Assembly (NCBI GenBank): GCA_029204225.1
Contig: CM055103.1
Location: forward strand, 7,147,581-7,211,580
Length of the DNA stretch: 64,000 nt
Direction of reading: 5' to 3'
From: Diphasiastrum complanatum
Lineage: Eukaryota; Streptophyta; Lycopodiopsida; Lycopodiales; Lycopodiaceae
A program made the position numbers and the translations under genes. Positions 1-11,214 of the stretch are shown piece by piece. Numbering within the stretch: the stretch's first letter is position 1; each line of letters starts with the position of its first letter. Under the pieces are notes generated by a model that did not search any database, was not told the DNA's origin, and saw nothing but the letters and a program-made list of their open reading frames with translations.

Positions 1-540
1 CACCACAATTGGCGATACTCAACTTTGGTACCACCACAATTGGTGATACCCAACTGGTGTGCTTGATTTCATAGATGAAACCAGCATTGAGAAGCTTCTG
101 AATGTCTTCTCTTATCTTCTCTTGATAGGTAGGGTTGGTGTGATAGGATTTCGCTCTCACAGGTATTGCACCCTCCTATAATGGGATTGTATGCACTACA
201 ACGTGAGGAGGAACTCCCTTCATTTCTTTATAACTCCATGCAAACACATCTTTGTATTTGCGCAATAACTTTTCCAAATCACGCAATTGGGTTGGATTCA
301 GGTGGGCTCCTACGTGCATGAAACGATCTATGTCTTCATCACTATCCTTCAAATTTAGAGGTATTGTCTTTGCAGGTCCCTCAAAAGAAGTTGATGGAGG
401 TTGAGGTTCCCGTTTCTGTTTTACCATACTGATGATCACATCATCGATAGTGTAATCCTTAAAGTGTTGTGGAACATCATATAGTGGATCATCAACTATC
501 TCTGGTGGGATCTTAGAAATGTCCTCCACATGTTGGCTTG
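1..540 (-). pseudogene. Ty3/gypsy pol fragment, start of RT (element L)
   Basis: On the minus strand this reads as the junction before and the start of a gypsy reverse transcriptase. It includes a segment with SFEGPAKTIPLNL, then KDVFAWSYKEMKGV, then after one stop a frame containing LLNAGFIYEIK and SWVSPIVVVPK. Those are the standard opening blocks of a gypsy RT. The plus-strand copy near 54.9-55.4 kb has the same blocks in the same order, so the two belong to one family. The fragment runs off the left edge. The first 57 bases contain an imperfect 30-bp direct duplication (CCACAATTGG repeated), and the frame is broken near 175. Non-functional. Confidence 0.8.
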
Positions 541-599
541 TAGATGATGAAGCTTGACTAGGATTTTTTTTGGTTTTTTACCAAAGGTTTGATTGGCTG

Positions 600-1053
600 T
601 TTCAGCTTTTCGTGCATTTGGAATTGCTTATCAGTCAATCTTACATCAACCTTTGTTTTGTTTTTTAGAATGCGAGATGTTTGCTAGTGGCATTAAGCAA
701 GGCAGATTGTTCAAGTTGGATGCTAATGTTGTCATTGGAAGTGTGAACATGGCAAAGGAGGAGTTATCTCAAGTGGAGTTATAGCACAAGAGGTTAGGCC
801 ATCCTAACTATCAAGCAATGGAGTCCATGATTTCTAAGGGGCTAGCACTCGGGCTTCCCAAATCCATTTCCAAGTGCAACCTTGTGGTCTTTCCAAGCCA
901 CATAAGCAACCATTCAAGAGATCTTTGACTAGATCTACCTCTCCTATTGATCTTATACACTCGGATGTTCATTCATTTTCACATGAATCTAATGGTGGTG
1001 CTTTGATGTATGTAACCTTCATAGATGGTTGTACAAGATACACTTGGATCTAA
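600..1053 (+). pseudogene. Ty1/copia pre-integrase/integrase fragment
   Basis: A short plus-strand copia piece sits inside the minus-strand gypsy remnant. Readable blocks are QGRLFKLDANVV, then after one stop HKRLGHPNYQAMESM, the pre-integrase HHCC region. Near 950-1050 there are frameshifted remains of the first integrase block (IHSDVHS and VTFID equivalents). It has no LTR, primer site or RT. The surrounding gypsy frame resumes on the other side near 1058, so this looks like a partial insertion or patch. The exact left edge (between 541 and 665) is not clear. Confidence 0.65.
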
Positions 1054-1057
1054 TATT

Positions 1058-2120
1058 TGTAGTAGTAGGCATGCATGGATTTTTTTGTGTTTTTTCTCGA
1101 ACTAAGTCTTCATCAATGGTGCTTATGATTTCATCATTGTGGCCTTCCCATTGATAGACTTTTAACTTTGGTCTGTATACACGAGAAAATTATTAGTTGT
1201 GAATGTTGTACATGAGCCAATGGTGAAGGAAGTTTAATCTCTTTTGGTATATGACGTCTTCCTAATCTTTCTAAATCCAGCAAACGGATTCGCTGGTCGT
1301 CAGATAACTCATCTTCTCCCAAAATAAGAATGCCATCCTCACTGGTGGATACTTCAGTAGCAAAAGTGTTTTCAGGTATCCACTCAATAGGGAGTGCATT
1401 TATCATACATAAGGGCAGGATGAGAGTGTTGACATCCGTGGAGTTTATAGTTATATCAACTAGATCCTCTTCCTGAACTTCTTGTTCACAAAGAGTAGCG
1501 TTGACACAATCGATGGTCACTAAAGCATGACCCCAATTAATGATATCAATACTTTGCATGTAATGACCCTTTATAGTTGAATCGACACTTTCTGGGTCAT
1601 CATAGGTAGTTGAAAACCAATTGTCTTCAATTCGTGCAGGCTTTATCTTCCCTGTGACATCTCCTGTCTATGTTGTCAAAAACTATCTTGTTTTTCTTCC
1701 AGCCTTGAATTACTCCGACCATTTCTAACCAAGTCATTCCAAGAAGGAATTTATAGGTGTGTGGTTCATCATGAAAGTCTACTACAACACACTCTATGGT
1801 GAAATTCAAACCCACAATTTTAATCAATAAATTTCTTATGTGACCTGGTAGGCATCGTCATTCTTTGGTCAGCCATTCATAACTTGTACTTAGGCCTTTC
1901 CAATGTGCCACTATTGAGAATGGCTTGCACGGGTGGATAGGTGTTGTAGTGCATATGTAAGGTGATGTTGTTACCTTTAGCAACACCAATATGAGTAAGT
2001 TCATATCTACATTATGAACCACTTCGTTGTATTCCAGTTGTCTCAACTCATCTGGTATATCAGGTTGTTGGGAGCTTTGCAATATGGCATCCCGCCAGGG
2101 TTTGGAAAATTTGACGGCCG
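1058..2120 (-). pseudogene. Ty3/gypsy gag-protease region remnant (element L)
   Basis: Reading leftwards, three minus-strand frames (1858-2133, 1627-1827, 1134-1559) carry pieces of a gypsy polyprotein upstream of RT. The piece DIINWGHALVTIDC matches DIINWGHALATVDC at 54.29-54.37 kb in the plus-strand relative, and the LPSPLAHVQ/IPKE blocks also match (IPKEVKTPGPLAHVQ there). A stretch with HTYKFLLGMTWLE resembles the fold after the retropepsin active site, but no D-S/T-G triad is visible. Stops and a frameshift separate the pieces, so it is inactive. It continues the fragment at 1-540, from which it is separated by the copia insert. Confidence 0.7.
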
Positions 2121-4151
2121 TGTAGAAGGGCATGGTTTAACATCTTTCAATTATGCAATGTGGAAGACTAGAATGGAATCATTATTGATTCTACAGGATG
2201 TAATGGACATTGTGAGTGGAGCTGAATAAGAACCTGCAGCACCTAATGAAGCTGCAGCATTTCACAAAAGAACCAAAAAACCCCTTCATTTCATAAAAAT
2301 GAATGTAACAAATGAAGTATTAAGAGAGATCAGTCCACTGCCAAGGAAGCTTGGGATACTCTAAAAACAATCTATGACATCACGAATACTTCCAGATTGC
2401 TTACACTTAGAAACCAAATCTTTCTACGTTATCAAAGAGTAGATGAGAGTGCTTCATCATATGTAATGAGAGTAAAGGATCTTCATCAAGAGTTAGCTGG
2501 TATTGGAGATGCTCTTAAGAACACTGAATTGTTCAAGTAGTCCTAAATGGACTTAGAGATGAGTATGACAATATTGTGCAGACTTATGCTATCAGGGAGG
2601 AACTTCCATCCTTGGAGACACTACAAGGTGTTCTCATTGCTGAAAAAAGCAGGCAAGAGAACAAGATGCTGAGGATCAACAGACTTTCATTGAAAGATGG
2701 TGGAGATGACAAAGCACTCTTCATCAAAGACAAGTCAAGAGGCAAGGGCAAAGGTCAACAACACTTCAAGAAGGACAAAGCCAAAGAAGGTGGTGAGGAT
2801 TAGTCCTCACAAGTTGCAACATCCAGTGGCAAGAAGAAGCTGTCAAGGATCAAGTATTTTTTCTGTGGCAAGAAAGGACACTATGCATCAAACTGTTTTA
2901 AGAAGAAGAACCAATCTAAGCAAGCTAACCTTACTAATGAGGATGAGTGTGAGGGTGTTGAAAGTGAAAGAGATGATTCTTTAATGATGTCTACTTTTTC
3001 ATCTTTTCCTTTCAAGAATGAAGACATTTGGTGGATAGATAGTGGGGCTAGTTCCCATATGTCTAGTTCTAGAAACTCTTTCACAAGACTCATGCCATAT
3101 CTAGGTGCAAAAAGATGAATCTATATTGCTAATGATGTAGAGTGTAGAATCGAAGGAATAGGTAGTATTCCACTGCATGCATCATCACCAAAATCTTTTT
3201 GCTTGCATGATGTACTTTATGTACCTAAACTAATAAAAAATCTCATTAGTGTAGGATAGTTGTTTGATAGTGGATTGGATGTCAAGTTTCAAGTTGACAA
3301 GTGTATAATCTCAAGAGAAAATGAAGTTATTGCTAGAGGATCTAGAATTGGTAAGTTGTACAAACTAGATTCTAGGGAGAGTGCTAACATTTTAGATATT
3401 GCTTATGAGACCAAGATTCTTCAGGAGGATCTGTGGCATAAGAGATTAGGACATCCCAATTTCAAAGCCATGCAATCTATGGTCAAGGAAGGAAAAGCTG
3501 CTGGACTACCAAAGACACTGTCAAAGGGGCTTTAACACCGTCCTCTATATACTCAAAATCAGAATCCACATCCATCTTGACAATTGAAGGACTTGTAGGT
3601 ATTTTTTTTCTCATCAACTAAGAGCAAAGGAGGAGCAAATTGCATTGTTTCCTTTGTAGATGATTATACAAGATATTCTTGGATCTATATGCAGTCTTCT
3701 AAAGTCATGGTTTATGATGTTTTCCTTACTTTCAAAGCTTATGTAGAAAAGCAGTTTTCTTTCAAGTTGAAAGCTTTGAAAAGTGATAGTGGAGGAGAAT
3801 ACACCTCCAATAAGTTTAAAGACTTTTGTGAGAGAGAGAGAATACAAAGAGAGTTTTCTTGTTCATATACTCCTCAGCAAAATGGAGTTGTTGAGAGAAA
3901 AAATAGAACTTTGTGTGAATGTGCAAAAGCCATTAGGCTAGAAGCTTCTCAGCCTAAAGAATTTTGGGGAGAAGCAGTTGCATGTGCAAACTATCTTTGT
4001 AATAGGCTTTCTAATCTTGCAATAGGAGGAAAAATACCATTTGAGATGTTGTATAAGAAAAAGCCTAAGGTAGATCATCTTAGAATTTTTGGCTGTGTAT
4101 GCTTTGTGCATGTACCTCTAGAGACTAAGAAGAAGGAAGATTCTGTTACTC
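2110..4151 (+). pseudogene. Ty1/copia gag-protease-integrase remnant (element H)
   Basis: A decayed plus-strand copia polyprotein. In order: gag (NYAMWKTRMES near 2150, then the FIKMNVTNEVLREI block); basic linker; a zinc knuckle near 2850-2905 with frameshift; protease block IWWIDSGASSHM at about 3028-3063; a pre-integrase block LWHKRLGHPNFKAM near 3430; and integrase from 3600 with SDSGGEYTSNKF, YTPQQNGVVERKNRTL and FGCVCFVHVPLE. Several stops and frameshifts, for example after GAE at 2227 and at 3533. It ends abruptly at 4151 where an LTR-C-type fragment begins, so the linker, RT and RNase H are missing. No LTR is attached. Confidence 0.8.
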
Positions 4152-4222
4152 ATGTAGTAATACAATACCAGATGCGATAAGCTCATTACTTATACGCTCA
4201 AGCACACATTTGATGTTGAGTC
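4152..4222 (+). repeat. Fragment of LTR-C family
   Basis: About 70 bases match 22362-22430 inside the LTR C copy, starting ATGTAGTAATACAATACC and continuing through GATGCGATAAG with scattered differences. It is a broken scrap of that LTR family caught between element H and element F. F appears to have inserted into it, because its LTR starts immediately after. Confidence 0.6.
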
Positions 4223-4945
4223 TGTGAAGTTTTTAGCACATGTGAACTTTACCACACACCTTACAAGATCTTACTGAGGTGTTGTGATTGCACAAGATTG
4301 ATCAGAGAACAGAATACTTGTAAAATCTATGGCAAGAGCACAATGGCATACATCTGACTAAAAAATCTAACTTCTTATTATGAGGAATGAATGTCAGAAA
4401 TATTTCTTCTAAGTGTTCAGTATGGGAAAAACAGGCTGCTCTCGAGTAGAGAGAGAAAAATAATACTAGAATACTCGGGTAGAGAGAGAATGAGTCCAAA
4501 ACACCAAAATCTCATTATTCACAATATGGCAAAACATGCCACATCTTCCCTACGTCAAAGTGGCTCGAGTTCCTATAGTGGTGTTGCATGGAAAGTCCAC
4601 TTAACTCAGTTAACTCAACTACCAAGGATCCACATGTGTAACTGCATGCATGGATATTGCATGTATTGCATGTCCACTCATAAGACATGTGTAGATCACA
4701 AAAACCACTTTGCATGTTGCATGCACTGAATGCATGTGGCTTGCATGCATACTGAATGACATTGCATGCTATCTAAACTTTTGTATGACATCAAATTTGA
4801 ATCTACCTAACTCAAACTCGACCTATTCTAGAAGGTTATGTGCTCAAATCACATACCTTTATGTACAACATAGTTTACAATAGAAATAATCATGGACATG
4901 GCCCCAATACTTGAGATAGGAAGATATTTTTTACTAATCTTCACA
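4223..4945 (-). mobile_element. 3' LTR of copia element F
   Basis: The 723-bp segment begins TGTGAAGTTTTT and ends CTAATCTTCACA, so the ends form the inverted TGTGAA...TTCACA pair expected of an LTR. It lies directly downstream (minus orientation) of the RNase H stop and a purine tract at 4946-4954 (GGAGGAG on the minus strand). The matching 5' LTR is not in the window, because the element is cut at about 6845. Between 4633 and 4772 it holds a dense cluster of GCATGC/CATGCA motifs, described separately. Confidence 0.75.
4633..4772. promoter_or_regulatory. Cluster of RY-type GCATGC motifs in LTR F
   Basis: About nine GCATG/CATGC words fall within 140 bp, including TGCATGCATGG, TTGCATGCACTG and CTTGCATGCATAC. 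CATGCA is the RY element bound in plants by B3-domain proteins of the ABI3/FUS3 type. That binding is known biology; its use here is inference. The cluster lies in the LTR half that is upstream in the element's own orientation, where promoter elements would be expected. Confidence 0.35.
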
Positions 4946-6848
4946 CTCCTCCTTGAAATATATGTTCCTATCCAACATAGACTTCGAAATTAGGCCAAGG
5001 TTAGACCTCATCTTGATAAAGACATTCTTGAGTAATGGCTTGGTGAGAAGATCTGCAACACAATTTGAAGATCCAACATGCTCCAATAAGATCTCTCTCC
5101 CAATGACTTTTTCTCTTACAAAATGATGAGCTACCTCGATGTGTTTGCTCCTTGCATGAAACACTGGATTATTTGCAAGAGTCTGAGTAGAAATGTTATC
5201 ATTCTTGATAATTGGAAGGTCTTCATCTCCATAACACTTTAGCTCCAAAAGTAGCCTTTTGATCCATAAGACCTCCTCTGTTGTGGTTGTAAGAGATTTG
5301 TACTCAGCTTCACAAGATGATAAGGATATAGTTGTTTTCTTCTTTGATAGCCAAGAAACAAAGTTTCCTCCAAGAAAAATCGTATAAGCACTTGTGTATT
5401 TTCTATATAACCTGTCTCCTGCAAAGTCTGAATCTGAAAAAGCAATCAAAGTTAGATCTTCTCCTTTGTAGAATAATCCATCATGTAAGGTAGAAGATAT
5501 ATACCTCAAGATTCTTTTAGCCAACTTCTAGTGATATAACTTGGATCATGCATGTGTTGACTTAGCTTATGCACACTAAAGCTTAGATCAGGCCTAGTCA
5601 CTGTCAACCATATAATAAGACTCCTATAAAGAGTGATGTTCACAAAGGATTTTCATCATGTTTCATAGGAACTTTTACAATGTGCTCCATAGGTGTATCT
5701 ATGCCTTTATAGTTTTCCATTTAAAATTTCTTGAACATGGAAAGTGCATATCTACTTTGACTTATAAAGGCTTGACCTTTCCAAAAAACTATTTCAAGGC
5801 CTAGAATATAGTGAAGAACTCCTAAGTCCTGCATCTTAAACTCACTACCAAGTGCATGCTTAGTTTCTTCAACTAGCTTCTCATTATTTCCACAAAGAAT
5901 GATATCATCTACATAGATGAGAAGAATAATCACAAAGTTATCTACAAACTTATAATACAAAGAAGGGTCATATTCACTTAGACAAAATCCGAGTGATATG
6001 AAATAGGAGTTGAGCCTTGCATACCAAGACCTTGGTGCTTGTTTTAGTCCATAGAGACTTTTGAACAAAAGACAAACTTCTGATTCTTCACCTTCTTTCA
6101 CAAAACCAGGAGGTTGCTCCATGTAAATCTCCTCCTCAAGGTAACCATTGAGAAAGGCATTAGAAACATCAAGTTGGAACATTTTCCAATTGTGAAAACA
6201 TGCAAGAGATATGAGTATTATGATTGTTATCATTTTTGCAACTGGTGCAAAGGTGTCTTCATAGTCAAAACCTTTGATTTGGAGTAGCCTTTGGCACAAA
6301 GTCTTGCTTTATACTTATTGATAGATCCATCAGTATTATACTTAATTTTGAAAAAACCACTCACATCCAATCACATGCATGTTGTTTGGTGCTCCACAAG
6401 CTCTCATGTGTTGTTTGACATCAAGGCTTCAAACTCTTGGGTCATTGCTTCAACCCACATATTGGATTGAGATGCTTCTTGGACATCTTTAGGCTCTTCA
6501 TCTGATATGAAGAGAGCATGATAGGAAGTTTCACCTTTCACTTGTCTTCCTTCTTCATCATATGTGAGCCTCCTTGGCTCAGATCTTTCTCTTGTAGATC
6601 TTCTTGGTGTGGTTGCTTGAAGTTGCTCCTCCTCAAGCCTCAGCCTCACCACTTCTTGAGCAGCATCAAGATTGATGATTGTAGATCTTGCATGAGACTC
6701 CTTGACCTGTGCTTCATCCAAGTTAATCTTCTGCTCTTCATGGAAGATCACATCTCTACTAACAACATTCTTGTCAATAGAGGGAAGATATACTTTGTAT
6801 GTTTTTTTAGTAGATGCATATCCTACAAAAATTCCTCCTGGGGGCTTC
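4934..6848 (-). pseudogene. Ty1/copia pol, linker to RNase H (element F)
   Basis: Minus-strand copia pol C-terminal half. The end of the integrase/linker (GIFVGYAS, VSRDVIFHEE, RRSTRERSEPRRLTYD) is at 6848-6404. RT (FAPVAKM, LDVSNAFLNG, SLYGLKQAPRSWY and the catalytic LIYVDDIILCG) is at 6299-5721. RNase H (FSDSDFAGD, SLSSCEAEYKSL, HARSKHIEVAHHFVRE) is at 5524-4934. The RT YVDD is kept, but frameshifts/stops near 6300-6400 and 5525-5720 break the frame. Gag, protease and most of integrase are missing because the R element or its flank starts at about 6849. Its 3' LTR is adjacent at 4223-4945. Confidence 0.85.
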
Positions 6849-6851
6849 CTC

Positions 6852-8999
6852 TGTTACCCCGTGCTCCCGATCCAATGAGAGTTTTTTAGGCTCTCAGAAG
6901 TATGACTGTAAGGAGGGGGTGCTAACACTTTTGGTGCAATGATTCACTAGCTTTCTAGGGTCACGATTCCGTAAAAACCCCTGGTTGCTAATTCGTGCCA
7001 TGATCTCACTAGTAGTATGTCAAATGGCCTTTGGGAGATGTGATTTAGGGCATCCTTTGGTGGTTCAAGATACCGTCCTTATAATGAGGGTGCTAACGGA
7101 TCGTGGCCATGGTGATTGTGGACAAACTTAGTTCACTAAAATCCCATACCCTACATGTTTAAGAGCTACCCTGATATCTTAAGGTACTATCCTTATGCCT
7201 TCACTTTAGGATACCACCTGTTGAGTCTTAAGAACTTGTCCCTATCCCCTTAGAGATTGGTCCCTCAAGATTAGGACACTACCTTTAGGTTTTAGGATTG
7301 TGCCTTTAGCTTTTGGATTATGAATGTAGACCACAATGTATAGGTATGTGCCTTTAAGATCACATAGTTCTCACTAGGTAAGATTGTGCCCTTATAAGGT
7401 TGTATGGAAAATATTCGGAAAAAAGTAGTTCTCGTGAATTGGATATGAGTGGGTCATAGTCTTTTTTGTCATTTTTTCCTTGATGTATAGAGTGCTTGTG
7501 GGGTGCAAGTTATACGCACCGCTTTGTTTAATAAGTGGTGGTATTTTCGCCAATTGTCGGGTCTAGGTATTTTGCTAGACAGTACCAACGGTGGGTGTGA
7601 CTAGTGTGACGCTTTAACCAAGGTGGTGTATTTCAACCACGGATGGTGGACGGCCCGCTCTAGTGTTTCACAGAGGTTGGGTCCAACTGACACGCTTCAT
7701 AATTGACAAAACGAAAGAAACACTTCAAACTTGACGATTCCGTGTAGCCGTTTAATTAACAAGTCCGATCTAGCAAACCGTAAAATAACCAACCTACGAT
7801 TCTTTCTGTAAACGCATTCATTTCAATATGATTCCTGGCTACAATTTTCGGTTAATACATCGAGGAACGAAAAAGCAATCCACACCACAGTTACTAAGTG
7901 TTACAATAATTCCAACCCGAACTCCAACAATTTGCTACCAAACTTCAAATAGTTTACTTGGTTTAAGAAATGCAACCATAGCCTACAAACTTTGATCACT
8001 TTGTAATCGAACTCCCATCAAATAATTAGAAAGTTAATGGCGATTCCAAAACCTCACACTAAACGTTAAGGCAAATGCGTTGAATCCTAGTCTACTTCTT
8101 CACATGTCAGATGGTTCTTGTCTTACCATAAAGACGTTTCGCTCAGTAAAGGTTCTTTACAACATTCACGTAATACTACTAATGCAAAAAACATTACCTT
8201 GTTTCGTTTGAGAAAAATACCATTCTGTCTCTTGAGGATAATGAATCCTTCAATAGGCGAGTACATAATTTGCAAAATAATAACAAGAATCCATTCACAG
8301 TCCATGTAGGACAACTTACTATCCTAAGGTCCAATACACAAGATGGTAGGAAGTCCTGGTTTTCCGCTAGTCTATGGAATCAATATGGAAAATCATCCTC
8401 ACCTCTTATGGATGTGTGAGGCATCACTCGTCCTCACAAATTGGTTTGAGATCTGATAGAGACGGTTGAAGTCTTTTTTTTTTTTTACTTTTCACTCATC
8501 TTTTCTTTCTCTCTCTTCTTCTGTTTTCTTTTTCTTCTTTTATATATTTTTTCCTTCTGTGCTTTACCCATTGGGCGATGGAGTCACTCCCCACCCCACC
8601 TTTTGTGCCACTTTTTCCTCTCTTTTCTGCTTCTGATCAAACACTCATGCCCATAGGAGAAAATATGTAATGCCCTATGCAGCTGAGAGTATATGTCGAA
8701 TGCAGGGGTATGGATACATGAGACGGTCTTGCAATCAAATGACTAAGCACATTGTGCCTACATGTTGCGACTAAGACATCCTGCATGGACCACCGCAAGT
8801 GCAACGTGAGTGAATAGAGTCGACTCATCTATGATATTTGTAGATCACAATTTTCCGTGGGAATCTCACATGCAGTAACAATAACTCCCATATTTACACA
8901 CTAAAACAAATTCTTTTTTTTAGTGGTATTTTAAAGCAAAATAGAATGTTGACCAACAAATAAAGAAACCAGATCGGCAAGGTAAAGTCAAACTTACCA
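6852..8999 (-). mobile_element. Probable 3' LTR of non-autonomous element R
   Basis: The right edge is supported by the minus-strand purine tract (GGGGGAGTCGAGGGG) followed by TGGTAAGTTTGAC, giving an LTR edge at 8999. The segment 7375-8296 is repeated, with small differences, at 12352-12882 plus 19047-19442, where it adjoins a primer site. This fits a second LTR of the same element. The left edge is uncertain: TGTTACCCC at 6852 is a candidate, but 6852-7375 does not resemble the outer part of the other LTR, so one of the two has been rearranged. 8461-8545 is strongly pyrimidine-rich. No coding capacity seen. Confidence 0.45.
7140..7400. repeat. Degenerate short-period repeat
   Basis: Words such as TTAGGATACCACC, TTAGGACACTACC and TTAGGATTGTGCC recur roughly every 25-30 bp, with drifting spacing. 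This looks like an old expanded short motif inside the LTR-like segment. The period and copy number are by eye only. Confidence 0.35.
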
Positions 9000-9013
9000 C
9001 CCCTCGACTCCCC
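9000..9013 (-). other. Polypurine tract of element R
   Basis: On the minus strand this reads GGGGGAGTCGAGGGG, directly before an LTR start TGGTAAG. A purine tract abutting the 3' LTR is the plus-strand priming site of LTR elements. Its position fixes the orientation of R as minus. Confidence 0.55.
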
Positions 9014-9150
9014 CATGTGAAATTAGGGATAAGGATGTATTGTTGTCACCTTACCACATCTATCTAGCATCCACCTTGTTGTCTGGGTATTCATCTTCTA
9101 TGGTAGGACTATCATGACGTATGGAATAGGAGCTAAACTATTCAGATCTC

Positions 9151-9432
9151 TCAACTGATATGGGTGTTCCATGGTAGAAATGGAAGATCTGCGCCTACCA
9201 CATTGAATATCCTTCCCATATCATAGGGTTTATCCATGGTTGGAGGTATAGTATTCCTTATTTCCTCTCTAAGTTCTAGTTTAGGCCCCTTGTTCTCGAT
9301 ATCTTTTTCAGAGACATAGCCTGGCATGCCTCCTTCCCAATGGAATATATCCATCAGTACCTCTTGGATTTCTTGGATATGGTTTTGGTACCCATCCTTG
9401 TTAGTATGCATTAATGTACTCTTGTTCGCCAC
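9151..9432 (-). CDS. Small ORF near the 3' end of element R
   Basis: A 93-residue minus-strand frame with no recognised domain, containing HWEGGMPGYVSEKDIENKG and ending just short of the purine tract. It lies downstream of the gag-like ORFs of R. It may be the degraded end of the same protein or a chance frame. No function is assigned. Confidence 0.3.
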   Translation of the reverse strand: MANKSTLMHTNKDGYQNHIQEIQEVLMDIFHWEGGMPGYVSEKDIENKGPKLELREEIRNTIPPTMDKPYDMGRIFNVVGADLPFLPWNTHIS

Positions 9433-9569
9433 ATTCTTATGATCTTCGAATAGGTTCTGTATATCATATGACTCTTCCTGATAATGTCATTAGAGATAGG
9501 TGGTTTAATAACTTCACTTTCCAGAATTGCTGGAGTTGGATCTATGGTTCTGGATCTAGGGGGTGTGTA

Positions 9570-10082
9570 CTAGTGGGTTAGCACAATTCCTACCAAAGTA
9601 GTGGTGAACAACATCATCTGATGCGCATGACTCACCCTATTCACGAGCATTAGTGTTTCAAAATCCTCGACATGCACATGGAAATCTTCGTCCTCATTCC
9701 TGTGAAATTGCGGTAGGAGACCTACTATTTCAGGTATCCCCACAGTGTCATTTGGGACAACTATTGGCTCAGTCACCCTCCTTACTATCGAAGTGATAGG
9801 CGTAGGGCTAGGTGTTGGCACAGTTGGGTGAGCTATGGGCAGATCATCATTCTCATCTAAAATTTCTTCCACAACAATCTTCTTGTCATGGTTGGTCTCG
9901 ATCGAATTTAAGTTCAATTCGATCTTACTCTTTGCCATTGACTCAAAGCTTGGATCCTCCCTTATGACTTCTTCCTCAAGTCCTTCATCCGAATTTGATT
10001 GAACTTTGCTTTCAGACGTGGCTTTCCACTCAGATACTGTTTCCTCCTCCTCTGGAGTTGGCTCAGTTTCATTTTTCGACAT
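9570..10082 (-). CDS. Acidic gag-like ORF of element R
   Basis: The 170-residue frame starts MSKNETEPTPEEEE and is strongly acidic and serine/threonine/proline-rich for its first 110 residues (for example VPTPSPTPITSIV). It then has a more hydrophobic end, FHRNEDEDFHVHVEDFETL followed by HAHQMMLFTTTLVG. The last part resembles the opening of a gypsy-type gag domain (P-x-F ... D-x-H-x-H-x-x-x-F-E ... A-x-M-x-x-F). That assignment is inference. No zinc knuckle, protease, integrase or RT follows. It overlaps the next ORF in another frame, which could mean a frameshift in one original protein. Confidence 0.45.
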   Translation of the reverse strand: MSKNETEPTPEEEETVSEWKATSESKVQSNSDEGLEEEVIREDPSFESMAKSKIELNLNSIETNHDKKIVVEEILDENDDLPIAHPTVPTPSPTPITSIVRRVTEPIVVPNDTVGIPEIVGLLPQFHRNEDEDFHVHVEDFETLMLVNRVSHAHQMMLFTTTLVGIVLTH

Positions 10083-10981
10083 GGTCCATCACTATAACTC
10101 TCAATTGAATTAAGTATCTCCTCCTCACTATCATAATGTGTCGAGGCCTCCTCACTATCATAATGTGTCGAGGGCTCACCTATCTCTACTTCTCGCTGGC
10201 GGTCATCCGTGTGGATATCTGACTGTGTTTCCCATTCTTGTAGTGATAGCGCTATTGTTATTTGTAGATCACTGGTGCTATCCTCATGATCTTCAAGGAA
10301 AGTTATGTTCGTGAGCTCTTGTGGTGGCTGTTCCTGAGTGTCAACTAGTTTTGGGAGTACGGGAGGTGCATCTTCTACTAAACTCCTGCTATCTGCGGAT
10401 AGACGTGGTTCACTAGGCAATAGACTAGCCTCTTGTAATGAAATTTCTATAGACAGGTCTAGTTTTGCATACGAGAATCCTCCTAGGTCTAGTTGTGATC
10501 CTTTAGGCTCTAGTTGAGATTTGATCAAGAGGTCTTCTAGTATGATGTGCTTGTCTTCAGAGTCCATGTCTAGTCCTATTGATGTAAGGTCTTCTCTTCC
10601 ATACTCTTCCTGATCAAGGGCCTCTAAAAATGCGTCAATAGCACTGGTAAGTCCTTCTTCGATCATTACCTCTAGTGTATCCATCGATATATCAGGCTCA
10701 TAGAGCATTTTCTTCCCCTCTAATTCTAGAAGAGGCATTTCATCCTCACCTGCCAAGTAGATGCTTGTGCCTAGGGAAAGTCCCAAATTGTCTCCCGCCA
10801 TATCTACTTTCTCATTAGGAGCGTCTATGGTCAAAAGTCCACAAAAAAGTTTCTCAATCCATGAGAAAGATTTCATTGTTATCATACCAAAGTGTGTTGA
10901 TGGGACCTGGTGGGCATCACACTTTATTCCTCTACCAACCTCTGTTGAGTAGCGGGTATCGTAAAAGTTTTCATAGTCCAA
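9962..10981 (-). CDS. Long acidic ORF of element R, family unknown
   Basis: The 339-residue frame is rich in D, E, S and L, with basic C-terminal residues (RRRKQYLSGKPRLKAKF). It has no motif I can assign to protease, integrase or polymerase. Around residues 275-292 it carries an exact nine-residue tandem repeat, STHYDSEEA/STHYDSEEE, from a 27-bp duplication at about 10111-10170. It is the largest frame in R and lies between R's primer site and purine tract, so it is probably a gag-like or accessory protein of a non-autonomous gypsy element. It runs into the 9570-10082 frame after a likely frameshift. Confidence 0.5.
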   Translation of the reverse strand: MDYENFYDTRYSTEVGRGIKCDAHQVPSTHFGMITMKSFSWIEKLFCGLLTIDAPNEKVDMAGDNLGLSLGTSIYLAGEDEMPLLELEGKKMLYEPDISMDTLEVMIEEGLTSAIDAFLEALDQEEYGREDLTSIGLDMDSEDKHIILEDLLIKSQLEPKGSQLDLGGFSYAKLDLSIEISLQEASLLPSEPRLSADSRSLVEDAPPVLPKLVDTQEQPPQELTNITFLEDHEDSTSDLQITIALSLQEWETQSDIHTDDRQREVEIGEPSTHYDSEEASTHYDSEEEILNSIESYSDGPCRKMKLSQLQRRRKQYLSGKPRLKAKFNQIRMKDLRKKS

Positions 10982-11214
10982 CTAGGAGTTCTACCATCTT
11001 GAGGTACGAGGTCTTCATTAGTTCTAGCAAGGGTTGTGTGGTACCTCAAGCTCCCATCCTATGGCTACTGAAGAGCGGGTCGGCTAAGTGCATGGCTTCC
11101 TAACACACTAGTAGTGGGATCAGTGCTTGCGTGATCCCATTGGTATAGTAAAGTCATTTCGTTCTAGTCCATCATGGTATCCCTATTATGTCCTATCTAG
11201 GGCGATACTCCTTT

